Shown here piece by piece: positions 1 to 10,290 of a stretch of DNA of 64,000 nucleotides. Positions within the stretch are counted from its first letter, which is position 1. Each line of letters opens with the position of its first letter. The notes beneath the pieces were generated by a model, which searched no databases, had not been told where the DNA came from, and saw only the letters and a list, made by a program, of their open reading frames with translations. The DNA lies in NCBI RefSeq assembly GCF_014529535.1, contig NW_023503670.1:1550001-1614000 (forward strand), written 5' to 3'. The translations under genes were made by a program, and so were the position numbers. Source of the stretch: Bradysia coprophila. Taxonomy: Eukaryota; Arthropoda; Insecta; Diptera; Sciaridae.

Positions 1-303
1 GACACGGAATTGGAAAGTACTTTCATGGGCCACCGGAAATACTGCACTACGGTTAGCTTTATCAGATTCTTCCATATTTGGTAACATGCAAAGAAGTTAT
101 TGGTTTTTGCAGAAAATGATTTGCCTGGCATCATGTTGCCTGGAATGGTATTCACCATTGAGCCCATTTTGTCGTTGGGAGAACAGGAGATAGAAATTTT
201 AGATGATGGCTGGACAGCGGTAACAACAGATAATTCACGTACCGCTCAATTTGAACACACAATTTTAGTTACGGATTCGGGTGTGGATATTTTAACGGAA
301 TAG
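1..303 (+). CDS. Map1D: Methionine aminopeptidase 1D, mitochondrial (3' end only)
   Basis: This is the C-terminal end of a type-1 methionine aminopeptidase, which removes the initiator Met from new proteins; the 1D form acts in mitochondria. The exon at 1-51 reads [16 protein letters not shown], the end of the metal-site GHGIG motif. A 61-base intron (52-112, GT...TTGCAG) follows. The exon at 113-303 continues in phase 1 with ENDLPGIM, then the conserved FTIEP and AQFEHT blocks, whose glutamates bind the two metal ions. The HG-PPEILHY stretch resembles METAP1D rather than cytosolic METAP1. The stop is at 301-303. The catalytic Asp pair and the N-terminus lie before the window. Confidence 0.9.
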
Positions 304-964
304 AAACATTAGAGAAATCATTTTTATTCTCCTCGTTTAAGTTATGCGACGGGTGAAATACCTGTGTAATAATAAGACACAAATGTTTATCAACCAACTT
401 GTCTCAATGTTTTCCCTTCTTTGCCATTTTTTCGAATTATTGATATGAGTTACTCTTCGAGATCTTAAGGTAATGCGTAAGAAACAAAACTCAGTGGGAG
501 TTTTAGTCTAGAACTACATTCCACGATTGACCCATAAAGGATTCAACATCGAAGAAAATAAGGGTTGCGAGACAAACAAATAGAAGCACGGAATTGGAAA
601 TATAACTTTTAAGAGGAAATACCAAATTCATAGAAGACACAAAGCAATTCTTCACAATTAACTACCAAATTCTATTCGAACTTCATATCCAACTGCTCCT
701 GTAGTTTAAGCGTTGCGTCCGTTTAGTAGTTTGATTTTATTGAATTACGACACTAATGACCAGACCATGTCAATATGAATCAGTGTCAACGATTGCATCT
801 TATAACAAACATAGAATCAATTTTGCTGAACGATACAAATTGTACAATTTATTCATAAAAAATCTCTGTTACAGCATATGCAATACCTAACCAACGTGTA
901 AATGCAAAGGCAAATGTGACCTGAGTGCGTTTTATAAACGTTTCCGCGAAAAAATCCGAGAAAT
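304..964. other. Spacer between Map1D and GST, with their 3' UTRs
   Basis: The two genes converge here. No coding potential is visible. A TTTATT at 848-853 reads AATAAA on the minus strand, about 112 bases past the GST stop, and is the likely GST polyadenylation signal. Confidence 0.6.
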
Positions 965-1714
965 TTATTCACTCTGACCACCCCATTCAGCTACTGGAGC
1001 GACGATTGGCAATTTCTTGTATTTGCCACTCGTCATGTAAGCCTTAATTTGAGGAATGTTCTCGAATCGAGTTAGAAAATTGTTTACGATTTCTGCACCA
1101 GCACTTTGGAACGTTTCCGGACTGAACATTCGGTTAAAATCGAGTGCATCATATAAGATAAAATCGGCGTATGTCAATTTGTCTCCAGCAACCCACGAAT
1201 TCGGACCAAGAAATTTGGCAATTGGTTCGATTAGACTCGGTAGTTTTTTCAAATACTCTTCCTTGTCTTTCTCAAAGTTTGGATTGAAATACAGCATAAT
1301 CATCAAGCCATGACGTAAATCGACTGCCTGTTGTTCAGCTAATTCAACTCTAAGTGTTTCATCCTCCGTTTCACCAACCAAATTGTATTTTCTCCCCAAA
1401 TAGCGCAAAATTGTTAAGCTCTGAACAGAATTAGCTATTGTCAACCTGTTGATTTCTTGCACAAAAATGTCATTCAAACAATTTACCTGACTTAATTTGA
1501 CGTCACCATCAATATAATACGGTAAATTGGGAAAATCGAGACCTAATGTTGGCTTGACTGACGTCCAACCAGAAATATTGTATTCGGGTGCCGGTCCAAT
1601 TGTATACACTTTGTCCTCGAATTCGACTTCTTTGTAATGTAACAAATTACGAATAGGTGAAGCGAATCCTCGAATGTTCCAATATCCCACAACTGGTGCC
1701 ATTATTACGTCCAT
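965..1714 (-). CDS. Glutathione S-transferase, mu class
   Basis: A cytosolic GST that conjugates glutathione to electrophiles. Exons are complement(1487..1714) and complement(965..1420), giving 227 aa. The N-terminal thioredoxin-like domain starts MAPVVGYWNIRG, with the mu-class catalytic Tyr (residue 7 counted from the MAP start), followed by LPNLPYYIDG and KLSQ/SLTILRYL. The all-helical domain has GETEDE, YNP-type and GDKLTYADF motifs. The length matches mu-class enzymes (about 218-225 aa). The intron at 1421-1486 is 66 bases, a multiple of three without a stop, so the gene looks like one 249-aa frame. CAG|GTAAAT and TTCTGTTCAG| are good splice sites, and removing it restores the family alignment. 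There is an upstream in-frame ATG at 1714 and a family-typical one at 1702. Mu-class GSTs are usually reported missing from flies, so the class call deserves a tree. Confidence 0.88.
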   Translation of the reverse strand: MDVIMAPVVGYWNIRGFASPIRNLLHYKEVEFEDKVYTIGPAPEYNISGWTSVKPTLGLDFPNLPYYIDGDVKLSQVNCLNDIFVQEINRLTIANSVQSLTILRYLGRKYNLVGETEDETLRVELAEQQAVDLRHGLMIMLYFNPNFEKDKEEYLKKLPSLIEPIAKFLGPNSWVAGDKLTYADFILYDALDFNRMFSPETFQSAGAEIVNNFLTRFENIPQIKAYMTSGKYKKLPIVAPVAEWGGQSE

Positions 1715-1823
1715 TTAAACTTGCTAAGAAACGAAGACTAACTCTCTTATTTATGTACACTACGTATTTCGCCACCTGTGAAATGTATTAAAAATCTATC
1801 ATTCTGCGCCGGTGTAAAATGAC

Positions 1824-2217
1824 TTAAGAGGGCAGACTAGGTGTGAAGTAGGCTATATATTGAAAAATTGGTTTTAAAATTAATGTAGACCATTTAATGA
1901 AAATCTGTTCCAGCAATTAGATGAGCAATATGTTTATCTATCTCTAAAAAATGAAAAACGATTTACAATAAGCAACAGTTGGAAGAAAACCGATTTCCAA
2001 AAAAATATTGCATAGCCTAACTTTAAGCGACGTTCATATTTTGGAAATCGGTTTTCTTCCAACTGTTGCTTATTGTAAATCGTTTTTCATTTTTTAGAGA
2101 TAGATAAACATATTGCTCATCTAATTGCTGGAACAGATTTTCATTAAATGGTCTACATTAATTTTAAAAGCAATTTTTCAATATATAGCCTACTTCACAC
2201 CTAGTCTGCCCTCTTAA
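1824..2217. repeat. Near-perfect fold-back (about 178-bp arms, about 40-bp loop)
   Basis: The left arm (about 1824-1999) and right arm (about 2041-2217) are near-perfect reverse complements, running from TTAAGAGGGCAGACTAGG to its mirror. The centre is a short unpaired stretch around 2000-2040. GTAAAAT occurs just outside both ends (1814-1820 and 2220-2226) and may be a target duplication, although it is not flush with the arms. No reading frame is present. It is probably a palindromic MITE. Confidence 0.8.
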
Positions 2218-2424
2218 CAGTAAAATAAATTAGACGAGCCATCAGAACAGTCGGAGCGTTTGCTGCGACTGAGCCCCGTACAAACCCGTATATCTATTGC
2301 GTACGTGACCCTAGTGCGTCTGTCACCCTGCTTTGACCGTAAGCCTATGCGCCGGTTAAAGTAGTTAAAGTAAAATTATTATGTAATGTGTACATCTTAG
2401 AAATTGCACATTGCGCAATTACGA

Positions 2425-3689
2425 AGCCCCGTACGACGTTCCTTTCAAATAAAACCAAAATTTCAAATAGCCCTAAAATTTTAATTTATTGAGTATAAAT
2501 ACACATAGGGCCTAGTATCGGCCTCAGTCCGAGGATCCAAATTTAATTTATTTTTCAACTACATTCTATTCGGCCTTTGATTACCTTCCAAATGAAACAA
2601 AAAATACGAAAAACGGAAATTTGCTCGAGTTATATGTAAAATACACATAGGGCCCTAGTAGCGGCCTTAGTCCGAGGACCCAAATTTAATTTTTTTTCAA
2701 CAACATTCTATTCGGCCTTTGATTACCTTCCAAATGAAACAAAAATTACGAAAAACGGATGAAATTTGCTCGAGTTATATGTAAAATACACATAGGGCCC
2801 TAGTAACGGCCTTAGTCCAAGGACCCAAATTTTTTTTTTTTTTCAACAACATTCTATTCGGTGTTCGATTATCTTTCAAATGAAACAAAAATTACGAAAA
2901 ACGGATGAAATTTACTCGAGTTGTATGTAAAATACGCATAGGGCCCTAGTAGCAGCCTTAGTCCGAGGACCCAAATTTAATTTTTTTTCAACAACATTCT
3001 ATTCGGCCTTTGATTACCTTCCAAATGACACAAAAATTACGAAAAACGAATGAAATTTACTCGAGTTCAATGTAAAATACACATAGGGCCCTAGTAGCGG
3101 CCTTAGTCCGAGGACCCAAATTTAATTTTTTTTCCACAACATTCTATTCGGCGTTCGATTACCTTCCAAATGAAACAAAAATTACGAAAAACGGATTAAA
3201 TTTACTTGAGTTCTATGTAAAATACACATAGGGCCCTAGCAGCTTTTCACTTCTAAGGCCCTAACTCATGGTCCACTCACCCGATTTTAAAAAACTTTTT
3301 TTTCCTGGATTGGTATTGAGAATACCTATCATTTGCCGTGTCATTTACATTTTCATCGTTTATTTTGCCATAAATATCACCAAAAGACCTTAAATCACTT
3401 AGGTGGCCCTAACTCACGAAGGGCCGACCCGAATATGCCCATCTTCGAACTTAGCCTCACTATTTTGAATTTTGACTATCTTTCAGGGAAAAAAAATAAT
3501 TTTGAAATCGGATTTGATTTACTCAAGATATCGACGTGACGGACAGACGGACAGACGGCCCAAATTTTTATTGCGGATTCGTCATCTATGAACATAGGCA
3601 AACACTTTGCCCTTACCGTCTGCTTCGAATTCCATCAATTACACACGGCATCGTAATCCTATAAGCCCCTTCGTACTTCGTACGGGGCT
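2425..3689 (+). mobile_element. CGTACG-family element with short TIRs and internal tandem array
   Basis: The left end begins AGCCCCGTACGA and the right end is its mirror, TCGTACGGGGCT. The right end is also a hairpin on its own (AGCCCC...GGGGCT). Inside is a five-unit tandem array, followed by unique parts that align loosely with the copies at 10291-11215 and 11493-12521: CTAAC-CA followed by CCGATTT and a T-run, GGTATTG...AATACCT, CTTCGAACTTAGCC, and a GACGGACAGACGG block. No transposase is seen, so it is non-autonomous. Another AGCCCCGTAC lies at 2272, which may be an outer end or a nested copy. Confidence 0.7.
2501..3240 (+). repeat. Five tandem units of about 145 bp
   Basis: The marker ACACATAGGG (ACGCATAGGG once) begins at 2501, 2643, 2788, 2934, 3079 and 3224, giving periods of 142-146 bases. 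Each unit contains GGCCTTAGTCC, a T-run, ACATTCTATTCGG, CCTTCCAAATGA and a GCTCGAG- or ACTCGAG-like motif. Units differ by scattered substitutions and T-run length. They lie inside the CGTACG-family element. Confidence 0.9.
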
Positions 3690-3721
3690 AATAAGAGCCC
3701 TGAGTTAGATTAATGTGAATT

Positions 3722-4111
3722 AAGGTAAATGATGGAGAGTTGACCTAAATTGACAAAGCCAAACTTTGAACTTGAATTTCTCAGCGATTTTGGAACTACG
3801 TTACATGGAACCACTTTCATTCGAAAGATTTATCTTTTGTTTACTTAATTAACAAAAATTTTATTAATTATTGAAGATTTCGTTTAACAAAGTTAATTAA
3901 TTAATAAAAATGCAGAGTTAACCTACGTGAACCGTGAGTTGTCCGATTTCATATAAGTTCAACAAATCGTTAATTGTCCCATATACAAACGTCATAGGAC
4001 AACTCGCGGTTTATTGGATGTTGAGTTGACCGATCATTTTTTCTTCATACAAATTTACACGGACAACTTAAGATCACTTTTCCACTAAGTCAACTCTCCA
4101 TCATTTACCTT
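3722..4111. mobile_element. 390-bp element with 23-bp terminal inverted repeats
   Basis: AAGGTAAATGATGGAGAG at 3722 runs on to 3744 and is mirrored exactly at 4089-4111. The interior is AT-rich and noncoding. Size and structure fit a MITE. No clear target duplication could be fixed. Confidence 0.75.
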
Positions 4112-4292
4112 ATAAGCTAAATTTAGAGTTTTTTCTATGTAAAAAATTAGATGCTGACGATTCGAAACGTCCATATAAACCAAAGTTTTTCATTTGTCGA
4201 CCGGAAAATCAAGGAGAACCAAAACCCTCATTCATTGTTTCTACGGTCAAGGAAAACACAACCTATATTAGATAAGACGTGTAAGGTTCATG

Positions 4293-4579
4293 GTACCAAC
4301 GCGCTCCAAGAACAGACATGAGAACAGAAATAAATAAGAGGCCTCCACGACGCAGTAGTCTAAAATTCTCATATAAATTCAGTTTACCTCCCATGTGCCT
4401 ATTCGCCCTCAACTCAGCATACAAACTCCACACTCTTCAAAACAACGATTTTTCGCACAAGTATGTAAATCTACTATTTTTGGCGTTGGTATAGGCCACT
4501 GCGTCCATTCAAAATAAGAGGCCAAATGACCGTTTAAAAATCTGTTCTTGTGTCTGTTATTAGAGTGCGTTGGTGGTAC
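4293..4579. mobile_element. 287-bp imperfect-TIR element
   Basis: The left end, GTACCAACGCGCTCC...GAACAGACATGAGAACAG, is mirrored imperfectly at the right end, CTGTTCTTGTGTCTGTTA...GCGTTGGTGGTAC. A subterminal AAATAAGAGGCC occurs near both sides. There is no reading frame. It is probably an older MITE. Confidence 0.6.
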
Positions 4580-6650
4580 ACAACTGAAACGTGAACTTCA
4601 ATTTCTTACGACGTGGATTAAATTTTGTTTCAGGTAAACAAATTTATGAATTCAAATCTTCCGGTAGATCGGCTAAGCTAAGGAATTTTAAACCAAAAAT
4701 AGTGAATCTCTCATACGAAAATTTTTCGAATGTACAGCTTGAGCTTGATAGATGTCGTAGTTAAATTAGACAGATTAGATTAGAGTTTTGGTAGGCTTCT
4801 TCCTTTGAGAAGCAGGAACCCAGATGAAAGATGAATTTGGACTCACAGGTCACAGTCACAGGTCACAGGTCACAGTCACAGGTGAACAGATTTACGAATT
4901 AAAAGAAGTAGCTGATATCGCTAAAGGTGTCGACTGTCGTGGGTCTTCAAACAAGAAACTGTAATAATGGTGTTGAGCTATGCCATCTGATGACCATCTA
5001 ATCAGATTTGTATGTTGCTCCTGCCACTGGCTGCAGATTTAGGTAGACGCTTCAGCTATATTCCACGGATTAGTTATTTAGAAAAGTAAAAGGAGAATAA
5101 GCGAATCTCTGTGAATTTAGAAGCTCGGTGAAACATTACCAGTTCCAGTTGACCATCAACATGTTAAACCAATTAAAAAATGGTTAACAGACATTGATTA
5201 ACAGGCAAATTGGACGGGTTAAAATTCTTACTAAATTTGGCTCTGGAGTCCAGAGAAATTGATTGTGGATATAATTCACGATAACCGTATTCGAGTTTTC
5301 ACGAAAGGTCTCATTGTTTTGCTATTTGCTCATGGAAAAATCACATACTTTATAACAAAGAAATACAATTCCAGTTGCGAATATCATCTAACTCAGACTA
5401 TTCGCACCCGTCTTACTTCAAATTCGAAATGTTTCGGGAAAGACGCTGGAAAATGTCTTATAATACAATGTTTGCGTGTGTATACGCAACGTGAGAATAC
5501 AACGGTTTCTATTTTCAATTTGAATGTGCGTATGTATTGAAGAATTTTCCTTCTTCAGTTGTAATATTCGTGAAGCCACATACAGCATTTAATATAGTGA
5601 TCAAAAACATATTAGAATTACAATATATGCGCAGATGTGTTTAAGTTAAAAATGTGTAAACATCCAGTTTTCATTAACGTGAATGTAGAATATATTGTGA
5701 ATCAATTTTATTCGTTCGGTATCAGCCAACTCGGTATCAGTAAGGTGTAAATTTATTTATTCACTTGGTTTCGTTGTTGGAGTTGGAGCCATATGAGCCA
5801 CATTTTCGAGTTAGTGAATTTTATGTGGTAAGTGACATAGTACGTACCAGTAACCTGAAATGGACGTGTTTCTATTTTACTCTAAAACCAATTGAAAAGA
5901 TTGTCTTAAAGTCGATGTTTTCATTCTTCAAGTGCTGCTCTGGCATATGTTTATTTCTTGTCCAGCTATAAATACACAACCGTTAATAAATAATTTCTGT
6001 TGAGTTTTATTTTCGGCTGATGAGATTCTGTGCATTTCGAATTCCGTATTTTTCAGACTTTGCGAACCGCAGATAAACTTTAAATTAATGTTAAACTCTC
6101 CAGCTTTTTATTATTTTTTTTTTTATTTTTATCACGGCTTGTTTTTATGCAAAAGATTATTCGGTTACACCGTTCAAGAGGATGGAATCGGACAACATCT
6201 TATATGTATGTGAATTTTATAATAGCTCTAATCACAAGAAAAAAATATGTTTTTTTTGCGTTCGAAACATTTTTTCCGGTTTAGAAAACTCGATTAATCG
6301 ATTCTAACAGAACGAAAATAAATTAACATTCGAGGGGGATTTAGCTTATTATCTAATACTGATATCATGAATGAAATAACCAACTGTTGTGACAAGTTCT
6401 CTCTATTTTTTCAGACCAGACATACAGAAGTATATATTTTCTACAAAATCGTCACATAACATTATTTTGGAAAATCGTGTCGATACAGTTACGTCGGTGT
6501 ATTAGTTAACGCAAAAAACTTGAATTTAATCAAGATTTAAGTTATTAACTACGGTATGGTATAATAATTTATCTGGCTAATAGATTTGCAGTTCATTTGA
6601 TTATAACTGCCGTGACCTAGTACTTGACTGGAAAACGTGATATCCGAAAA
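4580..6650. other. Noncoding spacer upstream of the MFS gene
   Basis: No supported gene; the open frames here are short and low-complexity. A small tandem of CACAGGT/CACAGT lies at about 4841-4884. GATA-like TTATC sites occur nearer the transporter gene (for example at 6570). Confidence 0.5.
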
Positions 6651-6658
6651 TATAAATA
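6651..6658 (+). promoter_or_regulatory. TATA box of the MFS transporter gene
   Basis: TATAAATA lies 115 bases before the chosen ATG. That puts the transcription start near 6680 and leaves a short leader containing CCTTATCTACTTATC, two GATA-type motifs. Motif-based only. Confidence 0.5.
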
Positions 6659-6772
6659 CAGGAAAAAAAAGTGAAATGTGCTGTGCATTGAATTAGCCTT
6701 ATCTACTTATCAATAGATTTTTTATAGTAAATTTTATTTTGCGTGTGTACAAGTGACGTGTTTGCGAATGAA

Positions 6773-8610
6773 ATGGAACCCCAAGTGAGTGATCCAACGC
6801 GAAAAAGGAACCCCATTACACGAGCCATAGTTTGGCACTATAGCAACACGAAATGTACGATAAAACAGGCACAGTACGAAAAGGAAAAGTACCTAATTTC
6901 AACGGTTCGATTCAATCCATGGCTGTTGATGCCAGCTTCAATTATAGTGCAATTTTGTTGTGGCTCGTTGTATGCGTGGAGTGTTTTCAATGCTCCGATT
7001 GACGAAGCAATTTCCGGCGACAGCAAAGTGTCCCAAGCACCAGTCACTTTTTATATTGCTGTTGGTATGCTCGGCGTTGCGTCTGCTGTTATGGGTCCGT
7101 ATTTAGAGCGAAATGGTCCGAGAAAAACCATCATGATCTCGTCGAGTTTATTCCTCGTGGCGAATATACTATCCGCAATTGCCATTTACTTAAAATACAT
7201 TTGGCTGTTGTACCTAGGATTCGGGGTGATTGGTGGCTTTAGCATTGGACTCGGTATGTACAGTATCCGATTTGTAAAAGGATTAACATGCGTTACACTT
7301 CAATGAGAAATTATTGACAGGATATTTTACGAAAAGGTTATATTGCGCCTGTTTCATCCCTGCAGAAGTGGTTCCCTCATAAGAGAGGATTAGCAGGTGG
7401 ATTTGCTGTATGTGGATTCGGAGCAGGTTATATTTTGCGGAAGGTTATTTGATACAAGCTTTTTCCTTTAATATCTCTTTCTGTGTGGTTTGCAGGTTCG
7501 ATTGTAATCGGCAAAGTGATTTTACCTTTGATTCACACAGTCGGATTGCCACTTACGTTTATCGTACTTGGATCCTTATATTTTGTGGCAATGATGACTT
7601 CTGCCTTTATTTTCCGTGTTCCCCCTCCAGGCTATACGGTTATTACAACATCAGATACCGAGCGGAAAGCTACAGCACCACTAGTGCCCCAAAATTCAGA
7701 GATTAAACTAACGCTCAAGGAGTCCATAAAATCTATAGACTTTTGGTTCCTCTACGTGATCTTCTTCACGAACTCTCTATTCGGACTACTGGTTATTTCA
7801 CGTCTGGCAGATATGATAACCAAATTGTATTTCCGAGAACCAAATGAAGCTTCCACAATTGTGTCCATTAACAGCGCATTGAATTTGATCGGCCGGTTAG
7901 TTTTCTCGACACTTTCGGATAAAATTGGAAGAAGAACTAGTTGTGTTATTATGCTGACGACACAGACAATTATTATCGCTACCTTTCCGATTTTCATGGA
8001 AGATAGAAACTATTGGTTGTTCCTCGGTTGTATGTTCGTCGTTTCAATGTGTTATGGTGGTGGCGTCGGGTATGTTTTTCCATAGTTTCTTTCTTGGCAT
8101 AGTTATAACGAAAATTATTTTACATTTTTTGCATCAATTGATAGAATTATGCCAGCATTCTTAGCCGACCTGTTTGGAAGTCATAACATTGGTGTCTGCT
8201 TCGGAGTACTTATCACCGCATGGTCGATTGCCGGAACTGGCGGTGGGCTACTTTTTACCGCTATCTACAATCATCTGCTAACATCATTAGGATACACCAC
8301 CGGCGACGCTTACCCGTTCATTTTTAATTCGTATTGGATATTGTCATTGGTAGTTTTTGGCCTGTTTTGTACACTTTTAATAAGGACACAACAGAAATAT
8401 CGTATTCTCCCGCCCGTTGAAGGACAGTGGTACAGGTTTAGACTGTTTAAACGTGTGTACATCGTTAAGAGAGTATCGGTATGCCCTGAGATTGAAATTT
8501 TGAGTGTAGACGAATACGATCAATTGTGGGATAATTATCTGAAATCGCGGCATTTAGATGTCAACGGTGATGCAGTTGAATTGACGACACTAATTGATTC
8601 CAATAAGTGA
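6773..8610 (+). CDS. MFS transporter, oxalate:formate antiporter (OFA)-like
   Basis: A 12-helix major facilitator, probably for small carboxylates; the substrate is inferred from family only. Exons are 6773-7253, 7337-7426, 7496-8069 and 8145-8610, joining in phases 1, 1 and 2 to give 536 aa. The start is the first in-frame ATG (MEPQVSD). Family marks: NPWLLMPASIIVQFCCGSLY then AWSVF (helix 1), GPYLERNGPRK in the helix 2-3 loop, GLGYIAPVSSLQKWFP and HKRGLAGG before helix 5, then a central loop followed by the C-half SDKIGRR signature. The cytoplasmic tail after the last helix is about 75 residues and contains a YDQLWDNYLKS stretch. AATAAA lies at 8721-8726. OFA-like carriers are best known from bacteria, fungi and oomycetes; three introns show it is resident in a eukaryotic genome. 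Confidence 0.87.
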
Positions 8611-9884
8611 GTTAAGAACTTCCGAAGACAAATTGTTAAAACTCTTGTTCATTGTTGTTAGGGTTTATAGAGAACGTTCGGATTATATTTCTTTCTAAAT
8701 CAGTGATTTTATAGAGAGAAAATAAAGTTAGAAAATTGTTTTGTAAATAAATAAAATCAAAGAACAATAAATTATCATTTTAAGAAGTAATGTTCAACAA
8801 ATACCTGAAACAAGTGCCGTTTAGCTTACGAACTTAATTTGAATTTGCATGATCTGTTACTATACTACATAAAAGTGAAACTTTCTATCTTTGTAATCGA
8901 TAAAACAGAAAATAAATTTATTTGACAGTGAATTTCGTGAAGTCTATTTATGTCTTCAAGCATCTTCTTCACTTCACTGCTCCTAGCATTAACATAGCAA
9001 TTATGCGATGTGATAGCTGCATTATTAACGCCAGCAATACTGAGAACAATTTGGAACCGTTTTTGCATAAATTCTGTGTAAAATTAAAAAAATCTGGTTT
9101 TTCTCGTACCATTTTTTACACACTAGAAGGTCAACGAATCTGCTACCCGGTGAAACTTTACGCTTCTCGGTGTGTTTGGGACTAAACCGACCTTTCCCGT
9201 TTCTCTTCTATATACTCATTGAAGAGTATAACCTGAAGTGAATCATAGCTCGCTGATCCATGAAGCAATCGTCTCCTCCTCGTCTTTTCTACCTCTTAAC
9301 ACATTCATTCCTGAGCCCAATACCACATTTGTCGTCTTAAGAGAAAGACGCACAGGGGTTTAGAAGGTCTACGGACTATCTGTGCAAGAAATGAAATTTC
9401 GTCCATTGATCCATCGTTCACTCAGAGTCTCAGCGTCAGTTTTTCACCATATTCAAGACTTCAACCGAGCTAAAACAGAACAATGAATACCACGAAAGAA
9501 GGCCATATTCTAAGTCCAAGTACGGTCAAATCCGCGTAAAAACGCAAGAGCGAATTAAACAAAAACAAAAAATTGTCCGAGTCTCGTTTATCCCTAGAGT
9601 ACCTAGAGACACCGTTTCGTTCCGCTAAATTCAAAAACGTCGGAGTTCATCTTTACAATTCCCGTGAAATGTAAAGTGAAGACAAACACATTGGGGAACT
9701 CATCAGGGACGACAATGTGTGGTAGTTTTTCAATTTATATGCGTTCTACGGTAAGGTGGATAAATGTCAATCAAAGGAAAAACACAAGATCAGTCAACGT
9801 AACAATAGTCACCAATCGTTTGCGAACCATTACCCAACATTTTATTGAAAAACTATAAAAATATAAAATATAACAAAGAATAAA
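8611..9884. other. Noncoding spacer after the MFS gene
   Basis: It holds the 3' UTR with AATAAA at 8721. Beyond that I see no gene: the open frames have no recognisable motif and no splice partners. Confidence 0.5.
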
Positions 9885-10002
9885 GCTGCGAGCGCACTTA
9901 CACCGTTTAGCTCTCCGTTTACGTTTTAACAATGGAAAGTGGGAGGAGCTTCCATTGTTCACTCGTAAACGGAGTGCTAAACGGCGTAAGTGCGCTCGCA
10001 GC
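9885..10002. repeat. 118-bp GC-rich palindrome
   Basis: GCTGCGAGCGCACTTAC...CCGTTTAG..CTCCGTTTACG is mirrored by CGTAAACGGAGTGCTAAACGG...GTAAGTGCGCTCGCAGC, around a loop containing AACAATGG...CCATTGTT. The ends are 19-bp exact inverted repeats in otherwise AT-rich DNA. It is probably a short hairpin MITE. Confidence 0.8.
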
Positions 10003-10290
10003 CTAAGGATCTGACCTTGAACATACATTCACTCGTTCACACATCATCCGGCACTTTATCCATTTCACTTCACTTTCACCCCGATTCTCACAACAAGAAA
10101 ACAAAAACATAGCTAACGCCGACCCGTACGAAACACCTATTCGTATCAAAAGCCTTTAATGTGAAACTCTTCATTTCTCTTACTTCATTTTCTTCTCTGC
10201 TGAAAAACTATTCTCCCTTTAAAATCACTTACATTATCCACTCTTTGCCTTGTTATCATATACAACTAAATTGCCGGAGGCAATATAGAC

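Noticed and set aside
2425-3689. Helitron
   Set aside because: The right tip has a hairpin followed by CTAA, but the left end mirrors the right end and does not begin TC, and other copies are not followed by T.
5259-5971. Two plus-strand frames of 93 and 68 codons before the MFS gene
   Set aside because: No motif, no splice partners, and composition like the surrounding AT-rich spacer.
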